Program-made: the position numbers and the translations under genes
Shown: in pieces, positions 11,553 to 22,254 of the stretch
How the letters are laid out: the number at the start of each line of letters is the position of its first letter
Numbering within the stretch: the stretch's first letter is position 1
The notes under the pieces: generated by a model
Seen by the model: only the letters and a program-made list of their open reading frames with translations
Databases searched by the model: none
What the model was told of the DNA's origin: nothing
Source of the DNA: Calycina herbarum
Lineage: Eukaryota; Ascomycota; Leotiomycetes; Helotiales; Pezizellaceae
Reading direction: 5' to 3'
DNA: 64,000 bases
NCBI GenBank assembly: GCA_001414485.1
Contig: LLEY01000165.1
Location: 62,001 to 126,000 of the forward strand

Positions 11553-12375
11553 ATGTTTCTTTAGATTTGATGATTCTTTCTCTTTTCTTCCTTAGTTTAG
11601 ATACCCGGATAATGTTGTCACTTTGCGATGCGACTTTTAATTGCAATGAATGATGCTCTTGTTATCTTATATCGACTTTTGGTGGGGGTTGTGAGTTAGT
11701 CGAGTGATTAGCTACGAGTAAGCTACGTGAATTCAGGGTAATTTTCTTGTTAGTGTCTTTGTGGATGTTGTACCTGCAAGTACAGTGAGTTGCGATTTAA
11801 GCTTAAAATGGGTAGTTTGGTTTAGTTCTACTTATTATACTCTCGACGTGGGGGCCAGAAACATCACGAGTGAGCTATAGCTTAGCCGTTGCATGGGAGC
11901 TCACTCGCAGGTTGATAACTTACTCGCAAATTGACAGCTCACTTGTAGCTTGATAGCTTACTTGCAAAAAATCTCTACTGGCTTACTCGCAACTTGATAG
12001 CTTACTCGCAGAGAGAAAAAATACCAGCTTACCCACAAATGAATAGATTACTTGCAAGTTAACAGCTTACTTGCAAAGAAGCAACCACCAGCTACTCATG
12101 ACCCGTAAAACCAAGATTGTTCTCATCATAATCATCATGTTTAGATTTATCAGAGGACGAAAAAACGAATTTTGTTTCCATTGGCAATTGGCTCATGGAA
12201 TTTCTCAGCCAATTGAGTTTTGGATCGCATCCTTGCTCCCAAACATCTACGGAGGTAGTTCTCCTCCCACTTCCCCCATCTTTGGGCAATTCATCATGCG
12301 TCATGTCTCTACTCCCAAAAATAAATACTGGAATCCCCCATTCCTTCTGCTATCAACAAAGCGGATTCGGATTCA
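11553..12375. other. Intergenic region between ABC-A and the Zn2Cys6 gene
   Basis: No gene supported. A 188-aa frame (12071-12637) overlaps the regulator's first exons in another frame and is taken as a shadow. The stretch contains the repeat cluster described separately and presumably the regulator's promoter. Confidence 0.5.
11890..12086. repeat. Cluster of degenerate ~20-bp repeats (cttactcgcaa-ttgatag)
   Basis: About ten imperfect copies of a motif close to gcttactcgcaacttgatag follow each other with variable spacing, mostly as variants cttactcgcaa, cttacttgcaa and ctcactcgcag. Single related motifs in the opposite orientation occur at about 11700-11735 and in the 1690-1880 region. Function unknown; it could be a decayed minisatellite. 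Confidence 0.7.
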
Positions 12376-14622
12376 ATGGCGGATGAGAATCCTAGACCGT
12401 CGAAAAGAGCGCGAAAATCATGCTCTCGATGTCGATCGCGAAAACAACGGTGTCACGGATTTCCAATCTGCGCAAACTGCGCCAGCGCAAAAGAAGAGTG
12501 CATACAGCCTCCTTCTGCCATCGAGGAATACAATAGGTATGCTATTTCTCCCAATTCATGGCCCAGAAGAGAATATGTTGGCTAACGCTGTGGCAGCGGT
12601 CCAAACCAAGCTCTCCTCGAACGGATATCAATATTAGAAGCTCAGCTAGCAGCGTATGCCGAAAACCCTCCAGACAACCAAGCCACTCCTCAGCAAATCC
12701 TCGATCCGTGCCTCATAGCGTCGCCAAATATCAAGGAAGAGCAAAAGAAAAATAACATTGCGGATATCGTTGGCTTTATAAGCCTGGGCGGTGATGGCGC
12801 ATACGTTGGATCATCGAGTGGTTTTTCTCTGGCCACCGATCTCGGCCAGATGGTACAGGCGACGGTATGGAATAAGGCACTGGCTTCTACTGTGTCTCAG
12901 AGTCAGCCCAAAGCCATGACTATCGCAGATTTGAAGAGGAATAGTGCCGGACCACCCAATGATGCCATGGGTGATAGAATCCTCGATACATATTTCACAA
13001 GAGTCCATCTTCGATATCCTTTCCTGGACAGAACAGAAATTCTGGAGCGACATGTCAATCGGTTTCAGCAAAACAACTCCTCCCCTCAAGATCAGTATGG
13101 AACTTTCAAAATATACATGATCTATTCAATCGGAGCAACCATGTTGAAATTGACGGAGCAGTATGATTATACGCCCCCGGAGAATTTCTTTATGACTGCT
13201 TTGCAATATATATCTGCTGCTCGCGAGTCACATTCTGTTCACAATATCGAAGCCATGACTCTTCTTGTTCTCTACAATTTACGGTCTCCTTCGAATTCTG
13301 GCATTTGGTACATGATCGGTCTAGCTATCAGGACATGTATCGATTTGGGATTGCACCGAGAAGCGTATTACGGGAATCTGTCTCCATACGAGGGTCAATT
13401 GAGAAGAAGGTTATTCTGGACCGTCTATTTCCTGGAACGGGTAATTGCAGTTTCTCTCGGACGACCCTATAGTGTAGCGGATCGAGATATAGACGTTGCA
13501 ATGCCTCTTGAAATTGATGATACAGTTCGAGATGATAGTTTGATTGCTCGGACTATGGCTGCCTCTCACTCTCCCACATTTCAGTCTTCAAGACCATCCT
13601 CCAACATCACTCTGGCTATTCAATGTTTTCGACTGAAACGTCTGGAATCACATATCCAAGGAAAGATATACCGAGTTGATCGCCCAATCTCAGGTCTTAT
13701 TTCAAAGATCAATCCTATTCTGAAGATGCTGGAGGATTGGCATAGAGCCCTTCCGCCATCTTCTCCTTACGAGTGTGATTATCTTGGGATGCATTATTAT
13801 AAGGCTGTGCGTCTACTGCTGCAACCATTTTTGACAATTCTGCCACCAACCGATCAACGTATTGCCTTATGTCTACAAGCCTCAGGACAATTGTGTCAGA
13901 TTTTTAAAAGACTTCATCAAAGAGATAGCTACGGGCACTCTTTTATTGCTCTTCATTCGGTTTTCATTGCAGGTGTAACTATGTGGTAAGTTGCGTTCCC
14001 TACTGTGAGTCTACTAGCTAAATCCCAAAACAGTTATTGTCTCTTCATATCTCCCAATCTCTGGACATTTACCGTTTCCAACGACCTCCGAGCTTGCTCA
14101 AGTGCCCTATTCGTAATGGCCGAACGCACACCCGTAGTAAAAAAGTACCGAGATGCGCTCGAAAATGTCATCGGAGCCACCATGGAGTTCCTCGCCCAGG
14201 CACCTCCAAAACCAAATCCTGATCCTGATCCTGATCCCGCATTGCTATCATCTACCCAGGCCCAACAAAACGGTACAGCACACCCTACAGTCGATATCAC
14301 CGGCCTCTCCCCGTTCTCTCCGGGAGTTGTGAGTGCAGCCACGGAAAGTTATCTCCGCAGCAAGCCCCAAAACGAAGATATGAACGCGCTTGGGGAGTTA
14401 TCGGAAATGTATAATCCTACCTTTAAAGATGCGGATCAGGATACTTTTGATTACATGCCTGAAATTCATACTTCTCCTGGTGCTGCAGCGCGAATCGAAG
14501 GCAGAGCGGGAGAGCTCGGGCAGATGGATGCGGAGTGGTTGTTGAGTTTATGTGAGGGGGATGGGTTTAATTTGCAGATGTTGAATGAGATGATGAGGTT
14601 TGAGCCTAGTTTGGGTGCTTAG
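12376..14622 (+). CDS. Zn2Cys6 fungal transcription factor
   Basis: Three exons (12376-12536, 12597-13985, 14034-14622) give about 712 aa. The N-terminal Gal4-type binuclear cluster has cysteines at residues 16, 19, 26, 32, 35 and 42 (spacing C2C6C5C2C6C), preceded by a basic patch. The middle region, about residues 190-480, resembles the fungal-specific transcription factor domain (DTYFTRVHLRYPFLDRTEI, then GLAIRTCIDLGLHREA and LRRRLFWTVYFLERVIAVSLGRP). A short Asp-Pro repeat (PNPDPDPDPA) and an acidic C-terminus, a plausible activation region, follow. It should bind DNA in the nucleus. Its targets are unknown; the adjacent ABC-A and MFS genes on the same strand are reasonable candidates by position only. 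Confidence 0.93.
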
Positions 14623-15432
14623 TTAATTGTTACGATGTATAGAAATGTTTAATGTTTTATCGGGCTGTACTTAAATTGATTCATGTCCTGGATTTTTTTA
14701 CTGGGTTTCTCTGTATTATTATTTTGCAAGAGTTCAGGTAATCGTTTTACAGAAGATGTTGTGCTAGAAGTCATCGAACAATCAACCTAATTGTTTCAAG
14801 AGACTCGGGGCAACGAAGACAAACTAAAGTCTGTTGTCCTAAGCTACTTGTGCAAAATGATCCGATTGCTCGAGTTCCAATGTCATTTTCCTTAGGTGCA
14901 AGGTTTAACCTTGAACGCTGGTAGGATTTAGAATGGAAGTTGCTCAAAAATATTTCACTATGAACTTCAAGATCTGTGGTTTCTTTGAGAGAAGATAGTA
15001 GAAAGCAAGGGAGAGAGGATTTGTCATGTCTCTCATCAAGGACTTCGTTCGCTAAGAGATATTTTTTGAGAATTTTCAGAATAATAGATTTCAACAGGTC
15101 TACTCTATCTGCTTTGATCAGCATCATTTTGACCGGGTTCATCTCGCCTCTCTTTGCTTCATTCAAATACGATGATTTGGTGTCCCAAATGCCAAAATTA
15201 GTGGACCAAATTACCACTGATGTCGCCTCTATTCTTCACCTGCGGAATCACTTGAAATTAAATTCTCTGCTCTCTTACTAAGTCTACTAAGACTCGGTGA
15301 CGAAAGTAACGAACTCATCTCAGACGGACTGTTCAGACTCCCCATATTTTCAAAAACGTGTCGGCAATAGGCCCCCCTTCAGCTTGAACAGGGAAAAAGC
15401 AAAAAAGGATAGCGGGTTATAACCCTGATGAT
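14623..15432. other. Intergenic region, no supported gene
   Basis: Opposing frames at 14771-15217 (minus, 148 aa) and 14976-15281 (plus, 101 aa) overlap each other and neither shows a domain. I do not call either. Confidence 0.4.
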
Positions 15433-15518
15433 CGACCCTGGGAAGATTCGAACTCCCAATCTTTGCAGAGATCAATAGAAACCGAAATGCAACGCCTTAA
15501 CCATTAGGCCACAAGGCC
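15433..15518 (-). tRNA. tRNA-Arg (anticodon TCG) with 13-nt intron
   Basis: Read on the minus strand, the 86-nt segment folds as a tRNA. The acceptor stem GGCCTTG pairs with CAGGGTC, discriminator G. The D arm is GCC-TAATGGTTAA-GGC, anticodon stem TTGCA/TGCAA, loop TT-TCG-G, and T arm GGGAG-TTCGAAT-CTTCC. A 13-nt insertion directly after position 37 is at the canonical eukaryotic tRNA intron site. Removing it leaves 73 nt. The anticodon TCG reads CGA arginine codons. Confidence 0.92.
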
Positions 15519-16196
15519 TTGTAACCAAACTACAAGCTTGTTGTGATTGGATGAAAATTGGATCATTATTCAATAATATATTTAAAACCTTTTTTACTTG
15601 GTGGGGTGGGCTGGTTGTTGTGGGGGTCGGTTCAATTCCGGAGCGGGTTCTGAGTAAGAACCGATTTTTGCATAGCGACTTCCTCTGCTCCATCTACATC
15701 GCATATATCGGAAAATAGAAGCTCACGGCATACGAAGCAAGCTCAGTGATACGTTGATTCTGCTTAATCTTGGCAGATATATCTCTTATCCCCACGGGCC
15801 ATTCTGTTATCCCCATCCCGCTTCAAGTTGCCAGAATTCACCGGGCAACGATCAAACCAATGGAAAGAGGTGTATATGCTTCGTAATGCCAATGGAAATT
15901 AAACTATGGCCTGACATTACTCCGAGTAAGGCCATGTGATCCCTCTCTTATGCCTTTTGCTGCAGCGGCTCCTTTTGTTGAAGCCCATTTCCCGTTCCCG
16001 CTTGATGGCTTGAATAGGGACCGGCCTGAGATAAGCTCCGTTTGTCCCGGTCTATGTCAATTCTTCTCTCAACAAAATACTGCGTGTAACACCATAAATG
16101 TTTTTTGATTATCCAGAACACGCTCTTTTTCTTTTCTGGCATCACGTTTTGCTGTAATTTTCAACCTTTCACGAGCACTTGATTGTTGTTGTCGCA
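15519..16196. other. Intergenic region upstream of the MFS gene
   Basis: No gene supported. The small frames on both strands show no domain. It contains the 5' flank of the tRNA gene and the promoter side of the MFS exporter. Confidence 0.4.
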
Positions 16197-18314
16197 ATGG
16201 AGAAAATCGAAAGTCACCACAAAAGCCCGAAAGCCGATTCTCAGGCCGATTTGAAAGCCGAAAAGCCTTCTCTTGAAGTCAAGGATGAGAAGTCGCAAGA
16301 AACCACAACCGCATCTATTGAGTCAAGTCTGGACAATGCCAAGAAATCCGAGGACCCCAAGGAGGAAGAATGGGAATATATTACCGGTTTCAAGCTTTTT
16401 GCTGTAACTTTTATGATAACTTTGGCTTGTTTTATCCTGTTATTGGACACTTCAATTGTCGCGACGGTAAATAATAATTCCACAAAGTTTGACCCTCGAA
16501 AATATGCTAAGATCAACAGGCAATTCCTAAAATCACCGTTGATTTCCACAGCCTGGAAGATGTGGGATGGTATGGCAGTAGTTATCTCTTGGCCAAGTAA
16601 GTCAATACTTTTCTCTCTTGCCAAGTCATGCACTAATATATTCAGTTGTGCCCTCACTCCAATGACCGGCAAGATTTATTCGAGATTCAGTACGAAGGTA
16701 TGTTATCAAAGGACCCAATTAGTTCTTATTTATCTAATCAAGCTTAGTACACTTACGTATGTTTTATGGCCGTCTTCAGTCTTGGGTCTCTCATATGTGC
16801 TCTCGCCAATTCTTCGAATATGTTGATTATTGGGAGAGCTATTGCTGGAATGGGAGGCTCGGGGTTGATAAATGGTTCTCTCACTATAATTTCTGCATGC
16901 GTGCCTTTGCAAAAACGAGCAGGTAAGTCGTGTGAAATCATGTCTTTGCCGAGTCTACGCTAACTTTCCAAGTGTATTTGGGTTTCTTGATGTCTTGTAA
17001 GACCTCCCCTGATCGTTTCTAGAAGAAATCTAATTTTGTAGTCGCACAACTCGGCATTATGCTCGGTCCACTAATTGGAGGTGCCTTAACGGAGCATGCA
17101 AGTTGGAGATGGTGTATGTCAACTTTCCCGGTGTAATGGGGTTTCCTTCTAACTAACTCCTAGGCTTCTGGATAAATCTCCCTCCCGCAGCAGTCACAGT
17201 TGCCATCCTCTTCATCATCCACGTCCCAGATCAAACGAAAAAGAGAACAAAGAGAACCAGCGTAATAGATACACTGATGCTTCTCGACATCCCCGGCTTC
17301 CTAATTTTTGCACCCTCTTCAATAATGGTTCTACTCGCACTTCAATGGGGTGGCACAAGATATGCTTGGGGTAGTGCAACGATTATCGGACTGTTCTGTG
17401 GATCTGCTGGAACATTTGCTATATTTATGGCTTGGGAATACAAGAGAGGGGATGATGCTATGGTTCCTTGGCCAATGATTCGTCAAAAAATCGTGGCTTG
17501 TGCCATGGGTGTCAACTTCTTCTTCTTTGGTGGTCAAATTATCCTCTCTTACTACCTTGCCCAGTACTTCCAGGCTGTTCGTGGGGTATCCCCAACCTTG
17601 AGTGGAGTTTATTTGCTGCCGGGAATTCTAAGTCAGATGTTACTCGCCATTATCTCGGGAGTATTAGGTGAGCCTCCCATTTAAATTTACAATGATGAAG
17701 ACTGACAATGTTGCAGTTGGGAAATTGGGCTATTACCTACCTTGGGCTGTAGCTAGTGGTGCCTTGGCCACAGTCAGTTACGGACTAATCAGTACCTTCA
17801 ACCCCGATACCTCAACCGGTGTCTGGGTCGGTTACCAAATCATCGGTGGTGTAGGAAGAGGTTGTGGTATGCAAATGGTAAGTCACTTTACATCCCCTCT
17901 TCTAAACTCACGAGCTCGGTTAACACCAAAACCCAGTCCCTCCTCGCAATCCAAAACTCCATCCCTCAACAAGAAAAAATACCCATCGGAATGGCGCTCG
18001 TCTCTTTCTCCCAAATGTTCGGTGGCGCTCTCTTCTTAACCTTCGCCCAAACCGGCTTCTCTTCTGGAATGAGAAACACACTTGAAAAGTTCGCTCCGGG
18101 AATTAGTGCTCTTACAATTGAAAAGGCTGGAGCTGTTGGATTCCGAGCTGTCATTCCAGAATCCTCAGTTCCTGGGGTCATTCAGTCTTACAACGATTCT
18201 ATCAACCAGGTGTTTTATATCGCCGTCGGTTGCGGATTTGCTTCTTTTGCTCTCGCTTGGGGAACTGGATGGAAGAGTATTAAGAAGGCGAAGGTTGTTG
18301 AACCTGTTGCCTAG
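16197..18314 (+). CDS. MFS drug:H+ antiporter of the DHA2 (14-TMS) type
   Basis: Proton-driven exporter of about 570 aa in the plasma membrane. Nine exons join in frame: 16197-16466, 16520-16596, 16646-16697, 16748-16922, 16973-16996, 17042-17113, 17164-17667, 17717-17877 and 17937-18314. A charged cytosolic leader (about 70 aa) precedes TM1. DHA2 hallmarks are LLLDTSIVAT at the end of TM1, DVGWYGSSYLL, NCALTPMTGKIYS, GRAIAGMGGSGL, LGPLIGGAL, WRWCFWINLPPAA, and a late VGYQIIGGVGRGCGMQM. Exon 5 is only 24 nt, but both its junctions are needed to keep this conserved region in frame. ATG 16197 was preferred over an upstream alternative start at 16179 because it is a true ATG. Relatives export toxins or fungicides; the substrate here is unknown. 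Confidence 0.92.
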
Positions 18315-18826
18315 GTGCGGAATTCATTCGCGGATGCATGTTTCGTACTCTTCACGATTGTTTTTGGGGGGTATTACTTCTAATGTGTATTAATTTTCTT
18401 TGCTCTTGGGAGTAGCTTTATTATATTGCTTTTCGGCGCGTCTTTTTGCGCTTTTGGGAGTCTGTATTAGTTCATTGGCGTATAGGTATAGACCTAGACC
18501 ACAGCATGGGAGGGAGTCTCCACTCAACTAGTGCAGTAGGTGGTATTTTGTATGGACGCAAATTCACACTGACAAAAAATAAAAAGTGTACTGTCTGGTG
18601 AATCGCGGGACAGGTGATTAGGTGTAATTATAATTTATTTAAGCCAAGCACCTTTTAATTCGTACCTGAGATGCCAAATCCACACACCCTTGGTATTTCT
18701 ATCTTCTGCCCCAACTTCTTCTCGCCAATTTCACCACTCTGTCAGGCCCCCCTTAACTTCATATTTTACTACTCAGTATTACATAGGCACCCTCTTTGCT
18801 TCACTCTCCCCACAGCTGGCATTGCT
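18315..18826. other. Intergenic region; left edge of the Cys-rich tandem array
   Basis: The 3' flank of the MFS gene. From about 18514 (gtctccactcaactag) the sequence resembles the spacer preceding the 3' end of the other array genes, so the first array unit probably begins here. Confidence 0.5.
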
Positions 18827-19026
18827 TCAATTGCCGTTTCTGCGGCTTTGACCTCTGCTGCGTTGTCTGCTTCTGCTTCTCTCTGCCTGGCAATTATCAC
18901 AGAGACCAGGTCTTGGATATTCATCCTCTTCTCTCAATATGTGATTCCAGTTGCCATATATGCACTCATGGCCAACTCTAACACGATGGCCACAACCCAA
19001 GAAAGTCTATAGATGGCGGTGCACAT
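18827..19026 (-). pseudogene. Frameshifted copy of the small CGH Cys-rich family
   Basis: The minus-strand ORF starts ATG 19026 with MCTAIYRLS. One nucleotide is missing just before the conserved cysteine, so the intact continuation lies in the +2 frame: GCGHRVRVGHEC, then RPGLCDNCQAERSRSR, and a stop at 18827. The distance from ATG to the CGH codons is 32 nt where three siblings have 33 and the fourth 36. No GT-AG pair could repair this. The copy has an arginine-rich tail. Either a true pseudogene or a sequencing or assembly error. Confidence 0.75.
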
Positions 19027-19297
19027 GGTGTAAAAGCAGCTAACAGTGCTGGCTGGGCTGAAAAAGTTGGAATGGGCTAGACTGGGACAAATTGGGTTGG
19101 TTTTGCTGAAGTGCCGAAGTGTCGAAGTGTAAGTGTTGAAGTGTTGAAGTGTTGAATTGATGAATTGTATTTAAGTGCGTTGAGATATTTCGAAATACGT
19201 TGAGGATTTAAGTTGTCGAGATGTGCTGGATGTGCTCAAGTGCTTTTTTGAATGTACTGGTCGGCTTGTGGAAATGTGTTGAATGTATAGAAACGAG

Positions 19298-19729
19298 CAG
19301 TGTGAGCAATGAGTAGAGTAGTACTCTAGAGCAGTGGAGTAGCGCGGGCCGAATCGGGCCGGGCCGGGACTGGGCTCGGGGTGGCATCGGAGTGGCGTTC
19401 CGGGGCTGCCCGGGAGCTTAAGCGAGATATTCTTTCTACTCTGTCTACTACGTAACTTCTTTAATAATAGTCTTAATAGATTAGCTATTAATTATATAAT
19501 TATAAAAAGAAGTTTTTATTATATATAACTACTAATATTACTAATAATAAGCTTTATAAGCCTTATAAAGGCAAATATATAAATATTACTAAGACTACTC
19601 AAGACTACTCGAGTAGTTTTAAGTCACTACTCTACTCTACTCATCCGACCCGCTACTCATACTCTACTCTACTACTCAAGAGTACTACTCGAGTAGTAGT
19701 GAGTAGTTGAGTAGTTTGTGTTCACACTG
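19298..19729. mobile_element. Non-autonomous hAT-like transposon (MITE), 432 bp
   Basis: Terminal inverted repeats CAGTGTGA...TCACACTG border the element. It is flanked by a perfect 8-bp direct duplication GAAACGAG (19290-19297 and 19730-19737), the duplication length of hAT transposons. Subterminal segments on both sides are rich in gagtag/ctactc motifs forming a further imperfect inverted repeat. The interior is partly GC-rich (19350-19420) and partly very AT-rich (19440-19600), as if RIP-affected. It has no coding capacity and would need a transposase in trans. It sits upstream of the frameshifted array copy. Confidence 0.9.
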
Positions 19730-19784
19730 GAAACGAGTGGGGACATCACCGGTATTTATCTTCTCCCTTTTTTGTTCTACAGGA

Positions 19785-19985
19785 TTCGAAATGTATCTTC
19801 GATTTGGAACAAAATCAATTCGAGGACTCAATACAATAAAATGTTTTGCGAAAATTATATACCCACAGGCCTTGGGTCTTAAGCATACGAGTCAACTTCT
19901 TTGTAGTGCAAGATCAGAAGTGTCTTCGATTGAGAACAGAACCAAGTCAAGGACTCAATGCAATAAAGAGTTTTCGAAACATGTA
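19785..19985. repeat. Local direct duplication in array spacer
   Basis: Two similar ~130-bp segments follow each other: tcttcgatttggaacaaaatcaattc...actcaatacaataaa and tcttcgattgagaacagaaccaag...actcaatgcaataaag. This duplicates part of the upstream block of the first array unit. Confidence 0.65.
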
Positions 19986-20373
19986 TGCCCCCTTGGGTTG
20001 TCGTAAGCACGAGTGACAGAAATATACAAAACATCAGTGCAACCCTTCTTTGGAAACCTGTGAAAGAAGCACCTGGTTTGCTTATTGGTTGTTGAACCCA
20101 ACTTGTGTCCTTGAGAGACAGGCGTCTCCAGTTAATCAACGCAGCGGGCGTCATATTGTTTAATCCCCAAGACTTTCCAAATATCAAAATGAATTCACTG
20201 TTGAATGAATCGTGAGATAATTGGCTAAGTGTAATTTGATTTGAGATAAGCACCTTGCTTAACATACTGAAGCAGTTGGGTTTTTTCATCTCCACAAACT
20301 TCCTAACTAGCGAGCAACCCCTTTCATTCTCCTAACCCAAGTCCTTCTTGCACTTCCCAACCTAACCATTCCC

Positions 20374-20562
20374 TCAATCTCTCCTCATTCCCCAGTAACT
20401 TCTTCTTCTCGCTGCCAGGCAATTGTGACAGAAACCTGGCCTGGCGAGATCAACACGATTACATACGTGCTCGCCACTACTGTCGACTTCGCACCAGTCG
20501 AAAGTAAATCTGATAGTATGACCACAAGCGACAAAAGTGTTGAGGACGACCGTCTGGCACAT
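20374..20562 (-). CDS. Small Cys-rich CGH-family protein, array copy 2 (62 aa)
   Basis: Unrecognised 62-aa protein, intronless, no signal peptide. Key features are an initial MCQ, the motif FVACGH, then CEV, a central VC, and C-terminal GFCHNC followed by a basic tail. The set of Cys plus His residues (MC...CGH...C...C...CxxC) is shared with the neighbouring copies and looks like a zinc-binding arrangement. Conservation of these residues between diverged copies suggests it is a real gene. Short fungal hypothetical proteins of this general pattern exist as I recall, but I know of no assigned function. Confidence 0.65.
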   Translation of the reverse strand: MCQTVVLNTFVACGHTIRFTFDWCEVDSSGEHVCNRVDLARPGFCHNCLAARRRSYWGMRRD

Positions 20563-21163
20563 GATGTCTGGATTTGTTGCAATTGTAAGCTTGTAAGTGT
20601 TTAAATGGGTTTGAATGGAACCGAATGGGATGGAATATGTTGGAAATTATTGACGTTTGTTAATATATGTGTTGATGTGTTGAAGTGTTGAAGATTTGAA
20701 ATAACCCAAAGAGCACCTAGTACTTACATTCTCAAATTCTTTATAGAATAGGATTTGAGATGGTTTTGAAGTACAAGACATCAGGATCAACATGATAAAG
20801 AGCTGTTTACTCACAGGTCATATGTTGCTTTGCCAGACAAAGCATATGAGTACCCGATGTGTCGACTCACATTACATAGAACATCAGTGCTCTAGAAAGC
20901 TATGAGAGAAACCCATGGCCAAAACTCAACACATAGCTTGCTGATTGGAATTGGGGCCGAACTGAGACCACTAAAACAGGTGGAAAGCGTCATCTAACAA
21001 GGAAAGTGGGTGGTTGCAGTATGCCTGGACACAAATTCTCACACAAGGAAAGTGCCATGGTACAAAATTGAGAAGTGAAAGTCAACGAGTAATATTTAGT
21101 GATTTATGGGCAATATCAACCTCCACCCAATTCACATGGCCTAGGTATCTTCACCCCCTTTCT

Positions 21164-21382
21164 TCACCTTGAGATCCCCCATTCAATTGCGTACTCGCAC
21201 GGCCATAAGCTCTGCTTCTTCTCTTCGCAGTCTCGTAGCCTCTTAAACTCGCAGTTGGGGCAAAAACCTGTTTTGCTGAAATCACGCGTTCTGCAGAGGT
21301 GTTCGGGGCCGCCTATGCGCCAATCAATAGTTCTGAGAATACGACCACAAGCAAGATATATGTTGGAAGTAGCGACGCACAT
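21164..21382 (-). CDS. Small Cys-rich CGH-family protein, array copy 3 (72 aa)
   Basis: The 72-aa ORF begins MCVATSNIYLACGR; the His of CGH is Arg here. The central HLC and the C-terminal GFCPNC align with copy 2 (HVC, GFCHNC), followed by a charged tail with further cysteines. No signal peptide, TM helix or intron. The match in start, spacing and cysteines to the other copies supports coding; the function is unknown. Confidence 0.62.
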   Translation of the reverse strand: MCVATSNIYLACGRILRTIDWRIGGPEHLCRTRDFSKTGFCPNCEFKRLRDCEEKKQSLWPCEYAIEWGISR

Positions 21383-22035
21383 GACGTAAATTATTGAGAA
21401 TGTGCTGGAATGTGTTGGAAAGGACTGAAATGGGTTGGCGAGGGGTTGATGTAAGTGCTGATGTGTGGGGGTTTGAAGTTTGGAATTTTGGAAGGGTTTA
21501 AGGGTTCAGGTGTATTGGAGTAGACCAGAAGTTTGATGAGCTATGTTGAAGTGTTGATGTGCCTAAGTGCTGAAGGTGGGGAACATTATTTTGTATCCTC
21601 AACTTCTTTGAGACAGTATTTGAGAGAGTTTGAATTCAGATATGGATCAACTTTCAGACACGACTGAAATAGGATAAAGAGCTGTCGCCTCACAGACTCA
21701 AGGTTGTCTTGAAACACAAAGCATACAGAGTAACAGGCGTATGAAGGTTTAAAACCTCAGTACACCTGCATAGGTCTCCAGCATATGGAAGTTTATGAAA
21801 GCTGCCTGTGGTCTAAACACATACATCACTCGCTGACTAGTAGTTGGACCTAGACTTGGATCACAAAAAGGGCAGACGTCTTCACTCAACTAGGAAAGGG
21901 GGCGGTGATATGAAATCTCACACTATGAAATAGAAAAGTGATCTTTAACGATCTTTACGGGCAAAGTAACCAGACAACCTCCACTGGCTCCCCAAGTACT
22001 GTCTTCGTTTCTCACCCCCTCCACTCTCCTCCACT

Positions 22036-22254
22036 CTACCCAATGACCATTCCTCCAAATGCCTCCTCCAAACACTGACCACTTTGCTGAATTAATCTTA
22101 TTCCCATTCTCTTTCTCTTGCATTTCCGACACACACCCTTTGAGGGATTATCCTGTGTCGCGTATACATGCCCCGAGTCCCAAAAACTACACATATGGTA
22201 AGTTTTAACACGATGGCCACAACTGAGGTAATATTTGTAGATAGTGAGGCACAT
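22036..22254 (-). CDS. Small Cys-rich CGH-family protein, array copy 4 (72 aa)
   Basis: The 72-aa ORF begins MCLTIYKYYLSCGHRVKTYHMC and contains GVCRKCKRKR near residue 45-54. The central cysteine seen in copies 2 and 3 is absent (GHVYATQD). The C-terminal 20 residues are not shared with other copies. Overlapping longer frames on the same strand are considered shadows because only this frame keeps the family pattern. Confidence 0.62.
   Translation of the reverse strand: MCLTIYKYYLSCGHRVKTYHMCSFWDSGHVYATQDNPSKGVCRKCKRKRMGIRLIQQSGQCLEEAFGGMVIG

Noticed and set aside
12071..12637. 188-aa plus frame overlapping the Zn2Cys6 gene start
   Set aside because: It conflicts with the well-supported zinc-cluster frame and shows no domain.
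14771..15281. Opposed frames of 148 aa and 101 aa
   Set aside because: They overlap on opposite strands, with no recognisable domain or splice partners.
18671..19012. 113-aa plus-strand hydrophobic frame
   Set aside because: It is antisense to the frameshifted Cys-rich copy and is explained by it.
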